In this document: positions 1 through 6,858 of the stretch, piece after piece
How positions within the stretch are numbered: position 1 is the stretch's first letter
Layout of the letters: each line of letters starts with the position of its first letter
Source of the DNA: Deltaproteobacteria bacterium
Lineage (GTDB): Bacteria; Desulfobacterota; Desulfobulbia; Desulfobulbales; Desulfobulbaceae
DNA: 9,678 nucleotides
Direction of reading: 5' to 3'
NCBI GenBank assembly: GCA_024277485.1
Contig: JAJRVA010000179.1
Coordinates: forward strand, 1-9,678
Made by a program: the position numbers and the translations under genes
The notes under the pieces: generated by a model
The model's database searches: none
Told to the model about the DNA's origin: nothing
Seen by the model: the letters and a program-made list of their open reading frames with translations, nothing else

Positions 1-753
1 ATCTCCCACAGCGAAGAAATTCCCCTTTCGAAAAACGGTGTCATGAACGAGGGCGCTGTCTCGACCCGCCTCGGCCTCAAGGGGATCCCGTCAGCGGCTG
101 AATCCATAATGGTATACCGGGAGATCGCCCTGGCGGAATATACCGGCAAGCCCGTCCATATTGCCCATGTGAGCACGGCAATGTCCACGGAGCTGATCCG
201 GTCGGCCAAGTCGCGGGGCGTCAGGGTAACGGCTGAAACAACCCCGCACTACTTCACCCTGACCGAGGAGGCGGTGCTGGGCTATGATACCAATGCCAAA
301 ATGAACCCTCCGCTGCGCAGTGCCACGGACCGCGAGGCCATACGGGAGGCCCTTGCTGACGGAACATTTGATGCCATCGCCACGGATCACGCCCCGCACT
401 CGTCCCTTGAAAAAGAGGTGGAGTTTGACCTGGCCGCCAACGGTATTATCGGCCTGGAAACGGCCGTTCCCCTGGCCCTGGCCCTTGTCCGGGACGGGAT
501 TATCAGTGCGCAGCGATTTGTTGAGCTGCTGTCGGTCAATCCGGCCGGGATTCTCCGTGTTGCGGGAGGGGCGCTGTCAGAGGGAACCGCTGCCGATATA
601 ACGGTTATCAACCCGGAGATTGCATTTGACTATACGGAAGATGCGGTGGTCTCCAAAAGTAAAAATTCTCCCTTTATCGGCTGGAAACTGCAGGGCCGCG
701 CCATGCTGACCATGGTCGGCGGCAGGGTGATGCATAACATCCTTTTCTCCTGA
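1..753 (+). CDS. pyrC: Dihydroorotase, class I, 3' part (N-terminus outside window)
   Basis: Dihydroorotase interconverts N-carbamoyl-L-aspartate and L-dihydroorotate in cytosolic pyrimidine synthesis. The frame is open from base 1, so the gene enters from the left. About 250 residues are visible, against roughly 425 for the family, so the N-terminal HxH metal motif lies outside. Visible hallmarks are MNEGAVSTRLGLKGIP just after the edge, HIAHVST and TPHYF (histidine metal ligands of the amidohydrolase barrel), KMNPPLR (substrate loop) and ATDHAPH (the catalytic aspartate region). The C-terminal part has the usual NPA and GTAADITVI segments of a cyclic amidohydrolase. The TGA at 751-753 lies 12 bp from the convergent queC stop, with no clear hairpin between them. 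An allantoinase or dihydropyrimidinase is less likely because the MNEG and KMNPPLR blocks are typical of class I PyrC. The internal ATG at 43 is not a start. Confidence 0.93.
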   Translation: MSHSEEIPLSKNGVMNEGAVSTRLGLKGIPSAAESIMVYREIALAEYTGKPVHIAHVSTAMSTELIRSAKSRGVRVTAETTPHYFTLTEEAVLGYDTNAKMNPPLRSATDREAIREALADGTFDAIATDHAPHSSLEKEVEFDLAANGIIGLETAVPLALALVRDGIISAQRFVELLSVNPAGILRVAGGALSEGTAADITVINPEIAFDYTEDAVVSKSKNSPFIGWKLQGRAMLTMVGGRVMHNILFS

Positions 754-765
754 TCCCTGGAGTCT

Positions 766-1470
766 TTACCCCTCGCTCCTCTCCACGTAGTTTGCCGGGT
801 CGTCAAGCCCGGCCTCGGCAAAACCCTTGCGCCGCAGTATGCAGGCATCGCACTGCCCGCAGGCCAGGTCTCCGCAGGGATCATAGCAGCTGTGCGTCAT
901 GGAGTAATCCACCCCCAGGCCCGTTCCGGTCCGGATGATTTCTTTTTTGGTCATCGTGATTAACGGGGCATGCAGGGTGAAGGGGTTGGCTTCACTGCCG
1001 GCCCTGGTGCCGAGGTTTGCCATCTTCTCAAATGCTGCGAGGAACTCGGGTCGGCAGTCAGGATATCCGCTGTAATCAATGGCATTAATACCCAGAAAGA
1101 TATCAGAGGCCCCGATAACTTCCGCCCAGGCAAGGGCATGGGCCAGGAAGATGATGTTGCGGCCCGGAACATAGGTTACGGGTATCTGTCCCTCCATTTC
1201 GGCGGGGTCGCGTCCCTTGGGAACATCCATGTCGCCTGTCAGGGCGGACCCGCCTATGGTGTCCAGGTCCAGGTTCAGGATGAGGTGGCGGCGCACGCCC
1301 ATTTTTCTGCAGATCCGGCGGGCGCTGTCCAGTTCGATTTTCTGGCGCTGCCCGTACCTGAAGCTCAGGCAGGAGCAGGAAAAACCCCGGTCAAGGGCGA
1401 TGGCAAGTACTGTTGATGAATCCAGTCCACCGCTGAGCAGGACTACCGCCTCTTTTTTTGCTTGTGTCAT
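766..1470 (-). CDS. queC: 7-cyano-7-deazaguanine synthase QueC
   Basis: QueC converts 7-carboxy-7-deazaguanine to preQ0 using ATP and ammonia, a step of queuosine tRNA modification. The 234-residue protein has the PP-loop SGGLDSST at residues 13-20 (ATP pyrophosphatase fold), FRYGQRQ at 37-43, VPGRNIIFL at 101-109 and GINAIDYSGYPDCR at 127-140. A C-terminal zinc site is formed by Cys195, Cys204, Cys207 and Cys210 (SCYDPCGDLACGQCDAC). Length and motif order are normal. An in-frame ATG also exists at 1485. I chose 1470 because an AAGG lies about 8 nt upstream of it, whereas no Shine-Dalgarno precedes 1485. The gene lies about 65 bp downstream of sfsA on the same strand and is probably co-transcribed with it. 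Confidence 0.95.
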   Translation of the reverse strand: MTQAKKEAVVLLSGGLDSSTVLAIALDRGFSCSCLSFRYGQRQKIELDSARRICRKMGVRRHLILNLDLDTIGGSALTGDMDVPKGRDPAEMEGQIPVTYVPGRNIIFLAHALAWAEVIGASDIFLGINAIDYSGYPDCRPEFLAAFEKMANLGTRAGSEANPFTLHAPLITMTKKEIIRTGTGLGVDYSMTHSCYDPCGDLACGQCDACILRRKGFAEAGLDDPANYVERSEG

Positions 1471-1534
1471 GGCATGGCCTTGCATGTATGAGGGTTTTTA
1501 TTCTGTTGTTACATTGGGTCCTTTGCGTCCGGGG

Positions 1535-2239
1535 CTATACATTTTTTCCAAGTGCGGGAATCTTCCTGGCCAGGGTGATTGAGCCGGGCTGAACATCAGC
1601 CTGATAGGCCAGAACACGTACTCCACGCTCGTGCACCCTGGAGAGCATGTCGGCGTAGACAGGATCAATGGCTGCCGCCGGCATGAAGCATCCCGCATCA
1701 GCCCTCTGGATGCAGAAAATCATGGCCGCCTCAAAACCCTGCTCCAGCAGGTGTTCAAGTTCAGCCAGGTGCCGGGCCCCCCTTTTCGTTACCGCATCTG
1801 GAAAAAGGGCAATGTTGTTCTCAGCCAGGGAGCAGTTCTTGACCTCAAGATAAATTTTTCTGTTTCCGGCTTGAAGCAGGAAATCAAGCCTGCTTTGGGC
1901 AGAGACCCTGACCTCTCTTTCAATGCGGTCAAGAGGGCCGAAATCGTGTATGATCCCGTTTTCAAGCGCCTCGTGCACGATTGTATTGGTCAGGGAAGTG
2001 TTGACCCCTATCCAGGCGCTGTTTTCTTCTACCATTTCAAGGGTCCATGGGTATTTTCGTCCCGGGTTGCCGGACCGGGAGATGACAACCCGGCTGCCGG
2101 GTGTCGAGCAGCCCTTCATGGATCCGGAGTTGGGGCAGTGCACAGTGAGAATCTCCCCGTTTTCCAGGCGGACGTCGGCTAAAAAACGTTTGTATCGTTG
2201 TGTGAGGCGGCCAAATTGACGTGGTTTCTGAATGAGCAC
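1535..2239 (-). CDS. sfsA: SfsA family protein (sugar fermentation stimulation homolog)
   Basis: This 234-residue protein has the family landmarks RYKRFLADV (15-23), HCPNSGSMKG (34-43), VNTSLTN (79-85), SRLDFLL (116-122), EVKNCSLA (132-139) and FPDAVTKRGARHL (146-158). Asp119 with Glu132-x-Lys134 gives the PD-(D/E)xK nuclease-like arrangement noted for the family. SfsA was first described in E. coli as a gene whose overexpression stimulates maltose metabolism, and it binds DNA; its true biochemical role is unsettled. The start is a GTG at 2237-2239. The resulting N-terminus has the normal family length, but no good Shine-Dalgarno precedes it, so initiation may be weak. It is first in a leftward pair with queC and diverges from the gap operon across 258 bp. 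Confidence 0.93.
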   Translation of the reverse strand: MLIQKPRQFGRLTQRYKRFLADVRLENGEILTVHCPNSGSMKGCSTPGSRVVISRSGNPGRKYPWTLEMVEENSAWIGVNTSLTNTIVHEALENGIIHDFGPLDRIEREVRVSAQSRLDFLLQAGNRKIYLEVKNCSLAENNIALFPDAVTKRGARHLAELEHLLEQGFEAAMIFCIQRADAGCFMPAAAIDPVYADMLSRVHERGVRVLAYQADVQPGSITLARKIPALGKNV

Positions 2240-2497
2240 GGTTTTAATGGCAGGTAGACATCATTTCAGGGCATCAATGAAAAAAAGAGGAGGAATTTCC
2301 TCAGGTTTAGTCTTTTCGCAATATTCAATTTCGACTATAGTAGTCCTCGTTTTCAAAAAAGTCCACCGGGCTTTTTCTCCGGCGGGCTGCCACCATTTTC
2401 TGCAGGGGCCGGAGACAGGCAGCGGGATTGAAGGCAGGTTGCATCACGCAGAGATGATACATACAAGGCAGAACAACACAAAAGGAGTAGCAGAACA
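2240..2497. promoter_or_regulatory. Divergent intergenic region between sfsA and gap
   Basis: This 258-bp region must carry the promoters of the leftward sfsA-queC pair and the rightward glycolytic operon. I could not fix a convincing -35/-10 pair. TATAGT at 2336-2341 is the best rightward -10-like hexamer, but it has no good -35. Small dyads are visible: GAGGAA-T-TTCCTC at 2290-2302, GACTA-TAG-TAGTC at 2333-2345 (covering that -10-like hexamer), and an imperfect GC-rich hairpin CCACCGG...CCGGCGG near 2361-2384. These may be operator or leader structures; that is inference. A Shine-Dalgarno AAAGGAG at 2481-2487 serves gap. Confidence 0.45.
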
Positions 2498-3718
2498 ATG
2501 AAACTTGGAATCAATGGCCTGGGCAGAATTGGCAAACTCTCTCTGTGGCACCACGTTTCCCGCCGTTTTTTTTCGGAAATAGTCGTCAATCTCGGTCGTG
2601 ATGTCGGCACGGGACTGCATGATATCGCTTCGGCCATTGAAAAGGATTCGACCTATGGCAGGTTGTCCATGTATCTGCACGGCCACAAGGGCGGCAGGGT
2701 TATTGAAAATCTGCAGGAAGATACCGGCACAATGACCGTGGACGGCGTGCCGGTTACCATTTTGCGGCAAGCCCGTAACCCCGGGGATATCAAGTGGCAG
2801 GGCAACGGTGTTCGCCTGGTCGTGGACACGACAGGCGTTTTCAAGGACCCGACAGCCGACCCGGAGGAGGGGTGGGGTTCCATTCGGGGACATCTGCATG
2901 CCGGGGCGGAAAAGGTGCTGCTTTCAGCCCCCTTCAAGATTAAATCCAGGGGAATCGAGATGCCGGATGATGCCATTACCACGGTCATGGGCATCAATGA
3001 TGACGAGTATGATCCCACCAGACACAGTGTTATCTCCGCCGCCTCCTGCACCACGACCTGCCTGTCCTACATGATCAAGCCCCTGCTCGACCATTTCGGG
3101 GCCGATCGTCTGCTTTCCGCCTCCATGGTAACCGTGCACGCGGCAACAGGCAGCCAGCAGGTGCTGGACCGGCTGCCTGCAGCCGGCGCCTCTGACCTGC
3201 GGAAAAACAGGTCCATCCTCAACAATATAATCCTGACTACCACGGGTGCGGCCAAGGCATTAGGGCTTGTCATACCGGAGATGAAGTCCATTGGTTTTAT
3301 CGCTGAGTCCGTCCGTATACCGACATCCACAGGTTCCCTGATAGTCCTGGTTCTCAACCTGCAGGATGAGCTTGAAAACCCGGTGGGCAGGAGTCTCATC
3401 AACTCCATCTATAAAAAATATGCCGACTCGACCGCCTACCTTGAGTATTCAAGCGGCCAGAATGTCTCTTCGGATATCATCGGAATACCCTCTGCCGCTG
3501 CAGTTATCGAGTCCAGGGAAACGCACACCCGGACCGCGTCCATTACCGTCAACCTGGATAAGATCAAAAGCTGCAATTTTGAGCCGGGCCAGGCCCCGCC
3601 CGTCCTTGAAGTGCCGGTTACTCAGGCGGTCATTTACGGCTGGTATGATAATGAATTAGGCAGTTATACCAACATGCTGGGCGACCTGACTGTTTCGGTG
3701 GCCGAGAAAATGGTGTAA
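2498..3718 (+). CDS. gap: Glyceraldehyde-3-phosphate dehydrogenase, divergent long form
   Basis: The enzyme oxidises glyceraldehyde 3-phosphate to 1,3-bisphosphoglycerate with NAD(P). The N-terminal Rossmann motif GINGLGRIG (4-12) is followed by a catalytic domain with ASCTTTCL around the nucleophile Cys184, the activating histidine in TVHAATG (His214), a phosphate-binding arginine in VRIPT (Arg273), and the C-terminal WYDNE signature (382-386). At 406 residues it is about 70 longer than the usual 330-340. The extra length is spread over the NAD-domain region around 115-170 and the catalytic domain around 284-370. ASCTTTCL replaces the near-universal ASCTTNCL. After the second beta strand the sequence reads VVNLGRD, where NAD-specific enzymes normally have an aspartate (ND). 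Cofactor preference is therefore uncertain. AAAGGAG lies 10 nt before the ATG. It is the first gene of the gap-pgk-tpiA-secG-tRNA unit. Confidence 0.93.
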   Translation: MKLGINGLGRIGKLSLWHHVSRRFFSEIVVNLGRDVGTGLHDIASAIEKDSTYGRLSMYLHGHKGGRVIENLQEDTGTMTVDGVPVTILRQARNPGDIKWQGNGVRLVVDTTGVFKDPTADPEEGWGSIRGHLHAGAEKVLLSAPFKIKSRGIEMPDDAITTVMGINDDEYDPTRHSVISAASCTTTCLSYMIKPLLDHFGADRLLSASMVTVHAATGSQQVLDRLPAAGASDLRKNRSILNNIILTTTGAAKALGLVIPEMKSIGFIAESVRIPTSTGSLIVLVLNLQDELENPVGRSLINSIYKKYADSTAYLEYSSGQNVSSDIIGIPSAAAVIESRETHTRTASITVNLDKIKSCNFEPGQAPPVLEVPVTQAVIYGWYDNELGSYTNMLGDLTVSVAEKMV

Positions 3719-3759
3719 GGGGTCTGACCGAAAGCTGCCTGACAATCTCTGGAGAGAGC

Positions 3760-4941
3760 ATGAAGACAATCCGGGAACTGGATATTACGGGAAAAAGGGT
3801 GCTGATCCGGGTCGATTTCAATGTTCCCATGGACGAGGCCGGGAACATTACCGATGACATCAGGATCAGGATGGCCCTGCCGACCCTGAACTATGCGCTG
3901 GAAGAAAACAGCAGGGTCATTCTCTGCTCGCACCTGGGAAGGCCAGGGGGCAAACGTGTCCCGGAATATTCTCTTGGTCCGGTCGCCGCGGCGCTTGCAA
4001 AAATACTTGCTGTGGATGTCCGCCTTGCCCCGGACTGTATCGGCCCGGAAACCGAGGCCATGGTAGCCGGGATGAATGATGGCGATATCATCCTGCTTGA
4101 AAATCTGCGCTACCATGCCGGGGAACAGGCCAATGATCCGGTTTTTGCAGAGCAGCTCGCCTCGTTCGCTGATGTCTATATCAATGATGCCTTTGCCGTG
4201 TCCCATCGCGCCCATGCCTCGGTGGTCGGGGTAACACAACATGTTTCAGAAAAGGCGGCCGGTTTTCTGCTCCAGAAAGAGATGGACTACTTTCACCGTT
4301 CCATGGATGAGCCGGACCGGCCCCTTGTGGCCATTGTCGGCGGCGCCAAGGTGTCAAGCAAGCTGGGCGCCCTGGAAAACATGCTCGTCAAGGTTGACCG
4401 GATGCTGATCGGCGGCGCCATGGCCAACACCTTTCTCAAGAGCCGGGGCATTGACGTGGGGGCCTCCAGGGTTGAAGATGAGCTGCTGGATGCCGCTGCC
4501 GGGTTTCTTGCGGCGGCCTCGGAAAAGGGCGTACAGGTCGATTTGCCGGTTGATGTTATCGCTGCCTATGCCTTTTCTCCTGACGCGGAAACCAGGGTGG
4601 TACAGGTCAACGATATTCCACCGGAATGGATGGCCCTGGATATCGGTCCGGCAACAGTCAGGATTTTCACGGCAGCCCTGGCAGATGCCGGGACCATCAT
4701 CTGTAACGGTCCCATGGGCGCCTTTGAGATGGATGCCTTTGCCAACGGGACCATGGAACTGGCCCGGGCCGTCGCCTCATCCGATGCCCTGAGCATAACC
4801 GGGGGCGGCGACTCCAACGCCGCCATCAAGAAATCGGGCCAGGCAGATAAGATTTCCTACATGTCAACCGGCGGCGGCGCTTTCCTCATGCTGATGGAAG
4901 GGAAGACCCTGCCCGGGGTTGACGCCCTCGAAGCACGTTAA
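3760..4941 (+). CDS. pgk: Phosphoglycerate kinase
   Basis: The enzyme transfers the acyl phosphate of 1,3-bisphosphoglycerate to ADP, the first ATP-yielding step of lower glycolysis, in the cytosol. The 393-residue length is normal. N-domain substrate motifs are RVDFNVP (17-23), SHLGRPGG (57-64), ENLRYHAGE (114-122) and INDAFAVSHRAHAS (141-154). C-domain nucleotide motifs are VGGAKVSSKLGALENML (193-209), NGPMGAFE (316-323), GGGDSNAAIKK (348-358) and STGGGAFLMLMEGKTLPGV (369-387). Small departures from consensus (GAFE for GVFE, GGGDSNAAI for GGGDTVAAV) do not touch key residues. GGAG lies 5 nt before the ATG. The gene follows gap by 41 bp and precedes tpiA by 27 bp, so co-transcription is very likely and the pathway order is preserved. 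Confidence 0.97.
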   Translation: MKTIRELDITGKRVLIRVDFNVPMDEAGNITDDIRIRMALPTLNYALEENSRVILCSHLGRPGGKRVPEYSLGPVAAALAKILAVDVRLAPDCIGPETEAMVAGMNDGDIILLENLRYHAGEQANDPVFAEQLASFADVYINDAFAVSHRAHASVVGVTQHVSEKAAGFLLQKEMDYFHRSMDEPDRPLVAIVGGAKVSSKLGALENMLVKVDRMLIGGAMANTFLKSRGIDVGASRVEDELLDAAAGFLAAASEKGVQVDLPVDVIAAYAFSPDAETRVVQVNDIPPEWMALDIGPATVRIFTAALADAGTIICNGPMGAFEMDAFANGTMELARAVASSDALSITGGGDSNAAIKKSGQADKISYMSTGGGAFLMLMEGKTLPGVDALEAR

Positions 4942-4968
4942 TTTTTTCACTGTGAGCCGGGAGAAAAA

Positions 4969-5724
4969 ATGAAAAGACGACCACTGATTGCAGGCAACTG
5001 GAAGATGCACCTCTCGGTTGAAGAGGCTGTTCAACTTGCCTCGTCGCTGGCAGAGGGATGCCGCGACCTGACTGACCGCGATGTCATGCTTGCGCCGGCA
5101 TACACTTCCCTTGCCGCAGTGGCTGCGGCAGTCAGGGGCACACCTGTGCAGGTGGCCGGGCAGAACGTATGCTGGGAAAAGGAAGGCGCCTATACCGGGG
5201 AAATCTCTCCGGTCATGCTCAGGGAAGCCGGGGCAGCCATGGTTATCCTGGGGCATTCCGAACGGCGCCATATCTTTGGAGAGGATGATCATCTTGTCAA
5301 CCGCCGCCTGCGGGGCGCGCTCACCTTTGGCCTTGTTCCCATACTCTGCGTGGGAGAGACCCTGGAGGAACGCGAGCAGGGGGCAACATTCGACGTCCTT
5401 GAAAGACAGGTGTCCAGAGGGCTGCAGGATGTTGCCGGAGCGGATGCGGCACAGGTTGTCATTGCCTATGAACCGGTGTGGGCGATCGGCACCGGCAAGA
5501 CCGCCACCAATGACCAGGCCCAGGAAGCCCACAAGTTCATCCGGGGGGTCCTGGCGGCCATATATGAGAAAAAACTTGCCGACCAGACAAGGATATTGTA
5601 TGGTGGCTCGGTTAAGCCGGAGAATATTGACAGCCTTATGGCTGAGCCCGATATTGACGGAGCGCTCGTGGGCGGCGCTGCACTGAAGTCCGAGTCCTTT
5701 GGCCGGATTATTCATTTTCGTTGA
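4969..5724 (+). CDS. tpiA: Triose-phosphate isomerase
   Basis: The enzyme interconverts dihydroxyacetone phosphate and glyceraldehyde 3-phosphate, feeding Gap and Pgk encoded just upstream. At 251 residues it has the normal TIM-barrel length. Active-site residues are visible: Asn10 and Lys12 in AGNWKMH, His96 in ILGHSERR (93-100), and Glu168 in AYEPVWAIGTGKTAT (166-180), whose second half is the mobile loop 6. The phosphate-binding motifs YGGSVKPEN (211-219) and ALVGGAAL (232-239) are intact. GGGAG sits 5 nt before the ATG. The TGA lies only 3 nt before the secG start, which suggests translational coupling. Confidence 0.97.
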   Translation: MKRRPLIAGNWKMHLSVEEAVQLASSLAEGCRDLTDRDVMLAPAYTSLAAVAAAVRGTPVQVAGQNVCWEKEGAYTGEISPVMLREAGAAMVILGHSERRHIFGEDDHLVNRRLRGALTFGLVPILCVGETLEEREQGATFDVLERQVSRGLQDVAGADAAQVVIAYEPVWAIGTGKTATNDQAQEAHKFIRGVLAAIYEKKLADQTRILYGGSVKPENIDSLMAEPDIDGALVGGAALKSESFGRIIHFR

Positions 5725-5727
5725 AAT

Positions 5728-6117
5728 ATGACAACCTTACTTGTAATCGTACACATCCTGGTCTGCCTGTTCCTGATAGGCATTGTCCTCCTGCAGCATG
5801 GCAAGGGAGCTGATATCGGGGCCACTTTCGGCGGCTCAAGCCAGTCCCTTTTCGGGACGGAAGGACCGTTGCCGCTTCTTAATAAAATTACAACCATGGC
5901 AGCGATTGTCTTCATGGGGACATCGATTTCATTGGCGTATATTTCCGCCAACAGGAGTACCGGTACGGTGATGGAAGAGGTAAAGGTGCAGCAGGCCCCT
6001 GTTCAGGAAACGCAGGTCCCCGCTGGGCCGGTAACGATCCCCGTGCCCGAGCAAAAGGCTGACTCTTCAGCCGAGCCGCAGGAGATGCCGGTTGAGCCGG
6101 CTGTCCCGCAGAAGTAA
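5728..6117 (+). CDS. secG: Protein-export membrane subunit SecG
   Basis: SecG is the small third subunit of the SecYEG translocon in the inner membrane and stimulates SecA-driven export. The 129-residue protein has the expected layout: a first membrane helix at about 3-22, a conserved glycine-rich cytoplasmic loop at about 24-53 (HGKGADIGATFGGSSQSLFG), and a second helix at about 55-73. It ends in a long hydrophilic tail (75-129) rich in Pro, Gln, Glu and Val. The ATG is 3 nt after the tpiA stop with no strong Shine-Dalgarno, so translation probably depends on coupling to tpiA. The stop lies 11 nt before the tRNA-Leu gene. The tail is low-complexity and likely disordered. Confidence 0.95.
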   Translation: MTTLLVIVHILVCLFLIGIVLLQHGKGADIGATFGGSSQSLFGTEGPLPLLNKITTMAAIVFMGTSISLAYISANRSTGTVMEEVKVQQAPVQETQVPAGPVTIPVPEQKADSSAEPQEMPVEPAVPQK

Positions 6118-6128
6118 AAAAACAATGT

Positions 6129-6214
6129 GCCGAAGTGGTGGAATTGGTAGACACGCTATCTTGAGGGGGTAGTGGCCCACGGTCGTGCGAGTTCGACTCT
6201 CGCCTTCGGCACCA
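6129..6214 (+). tRNA. tRNA-Leu, anticodon GAG, CCA encoded
   Basis: A class II tRNA can be folded by eye. The 7-bp acceptor stem pairs GCCGAAG (6129-6135) with CTTCGGC (6204-6210). The anticodon stem pairs CTATC (6156-6160) with GGTAG (6168-6172), one pair being G-U, around a 7-nt loop with GAG at 6163-6165. A long variable arm (6173-6186) is typical of leucine tRNAs. The T stem GCGAG/CTCGC encloses TTCGACT. The discriminator is A6211 and CCA is encoded at 6212-6214. It reads CUC and CUU codons. It lies 11 nt after secG with no room for its own promoter, so it is probably processed from the operon transcript. Confidence 0.96.
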
Positions 6215-6249
6215 TTTGCAGTACCGAGGAATTCCCAGAAATTCCTTCT

Positions 6250-6290
6250 AACCCGCAACCGGAAACGGTTTGCGGGTTTTTTGCTTTTTT
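6250..6290 (+). terminator. Rho-independent terminator of the gap-tRNA unit
   Basis: AACCCGCAACCG and CGGTTTGCGGGTT form a stem of about 12 bp with one bulged base around a GAAA loop. A T-run follows, then a second T-run at 6285-6290. Its place 36 nt after the tRNA CCA end fits termination of the whole glycolytic, secG and tRNA transcript. A weaker dyad, GGAATT (6228-6233) with AATTCC (6240-6245), lies between the tRNA and this hairpin and may be a processing structure. Confidence 0.9.
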
Positions 6291-6391
6291 GGGCTCAAGT
6301 GAGCTGAATTAGCATGAAATAGCCTGATTTTCGAAAAAGTGCGCCCAAAGAATCAGATGAAGACAGGCTGTTATCTTCAGATTGTGGGGCC

Positions 6392-6550
6392 ATGGCAACT
6401 GTAGGAACTGTAAAAGGAAAGAAAGAAACTGTTTATCGGGCAGAGGTTCGCTTCAAAGGACATCCCAGATTATCGCTAACCTTTGACCGGCAATCCGAGG
6501 CAATGCGATGGGCGGAGGGGACGGAGGCCGCCCTGCGGACCAACGGCTGA
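6392..6550 (+). pseudogene. N-terminal fragment of a phage-type tyrosine integrase
   Basis: A 52-codon frame starts at the ATG at 6392 and ends with TGA at 6548-6550. Its product contains VYRAEVRFKGHPRLSLTFDR and then SEAMRWAEGTEAAL. This resembles the extreme N-terminus of many phage or island integrases, where a short arm-type DNA-binding region (YRxxVRxKG...KTFDRKxDAxxWAxxxE) precedes the core-binding domain. The core-binding and catalytic (R-H-R-Y) domains are absent. The frame stays open after the stop to a TGA at 6717-6719, but I cannot recognise that continuation as integrase. Its place 178 nt after the 3' end of a tRNA, in the same direction, fits an integrase whose island was lost. 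The assignment rests on pattern memory, not a search. Confidence 0.62.
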
Positions 6551-6858
6551 ATATCTGTGACCAAGGCGTATAACTCGTATTCTGATTCAGGGGTTTCTCA
6601 TAAATACGACAGGAAGAGAATCTTTACGGTGGATGAAAGGAGAAAAAACAAGCAATTTGGCGAACGGTTTGACAAAATGCATATCAAATCGTCAAATGAA
6701 CATGGTGCCGGGCACTGAAATATCCGGGAATTGCTCCAGATTTCCAAAGTGTGCCCTGAAAATTATGGGTGAATTTTATATTGGCAGATGTTAAAATCAT
6801 AATTAATCACTATGATTAACAATGGAAATTTGACCGTATAACTGCTCAGGGAGAAAAA
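6551..6858. other. Unassigned AT-rich spacer between integrase stub and antitoxin
   Basis: About 300 bp without a recognisable gene. It is visibly more AT-rich than the operon to its left. The integrase-stub frame reads on without a stop from 6551 to 6716 (a lysine- and arginine-rich 55-residue stretch), and a second short frame runs from an ATG at about 6634 to about 6792. Neither product resembles a family I know. The last 80 bp carry the likely antitoxin promoter/operator. It is best read as decayed island DNA. Confidence 0.5.
6795..6817 (+). promoter_or_regulatory. Candidate operator/promoter of the antitoxin gene
   Basis: An inverted repeat, AATCATA (6795-6801) and TATGATT (6811-6817), is separated by 9 nt. 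It lies 41 nt before the antitoxin ATG. The right arm contains TATGAT, a good -10 hexamer, but no strong -35 is visible at the right spacing. Ribbon-helix-helix antitoxins commonly bind such dyads over their own promoter and autorepress, so this is a plausible operator. The functional claim is inference. Confidence 0.4.

Noticed and set aside
1631..2182. Plus-strand open frame (183 codons) opposite sfsA
   Set aside because: It is a shadow of sfsA, whose conserved motifs are all on the minus strand; there is no start context and no recognisable product.
3664..4242. Minus-strand open frame (192 codons) opposite the gap end and pgk start
   Set aside because: It is antisense to two well-supported genes and has no recognisable domain.
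4864..5715. Long minus-strand open frame (283 codons) opposite tpiA
   Set aside because: It lies fully antisense to a clear tpiA with all catalytic motifs. Its composition follows the codon bias of the sense gene, and its product resembles no family.
6702..6710. ATGGTGCCG, an inverted match to the tRNA 3' end (6207-6215), considered as an attachment site
   Set aside because: It is only 9 nt long and inverted. Attachment duplications of tRNA ends are direct repeats and usually longer, so this is probably chance.
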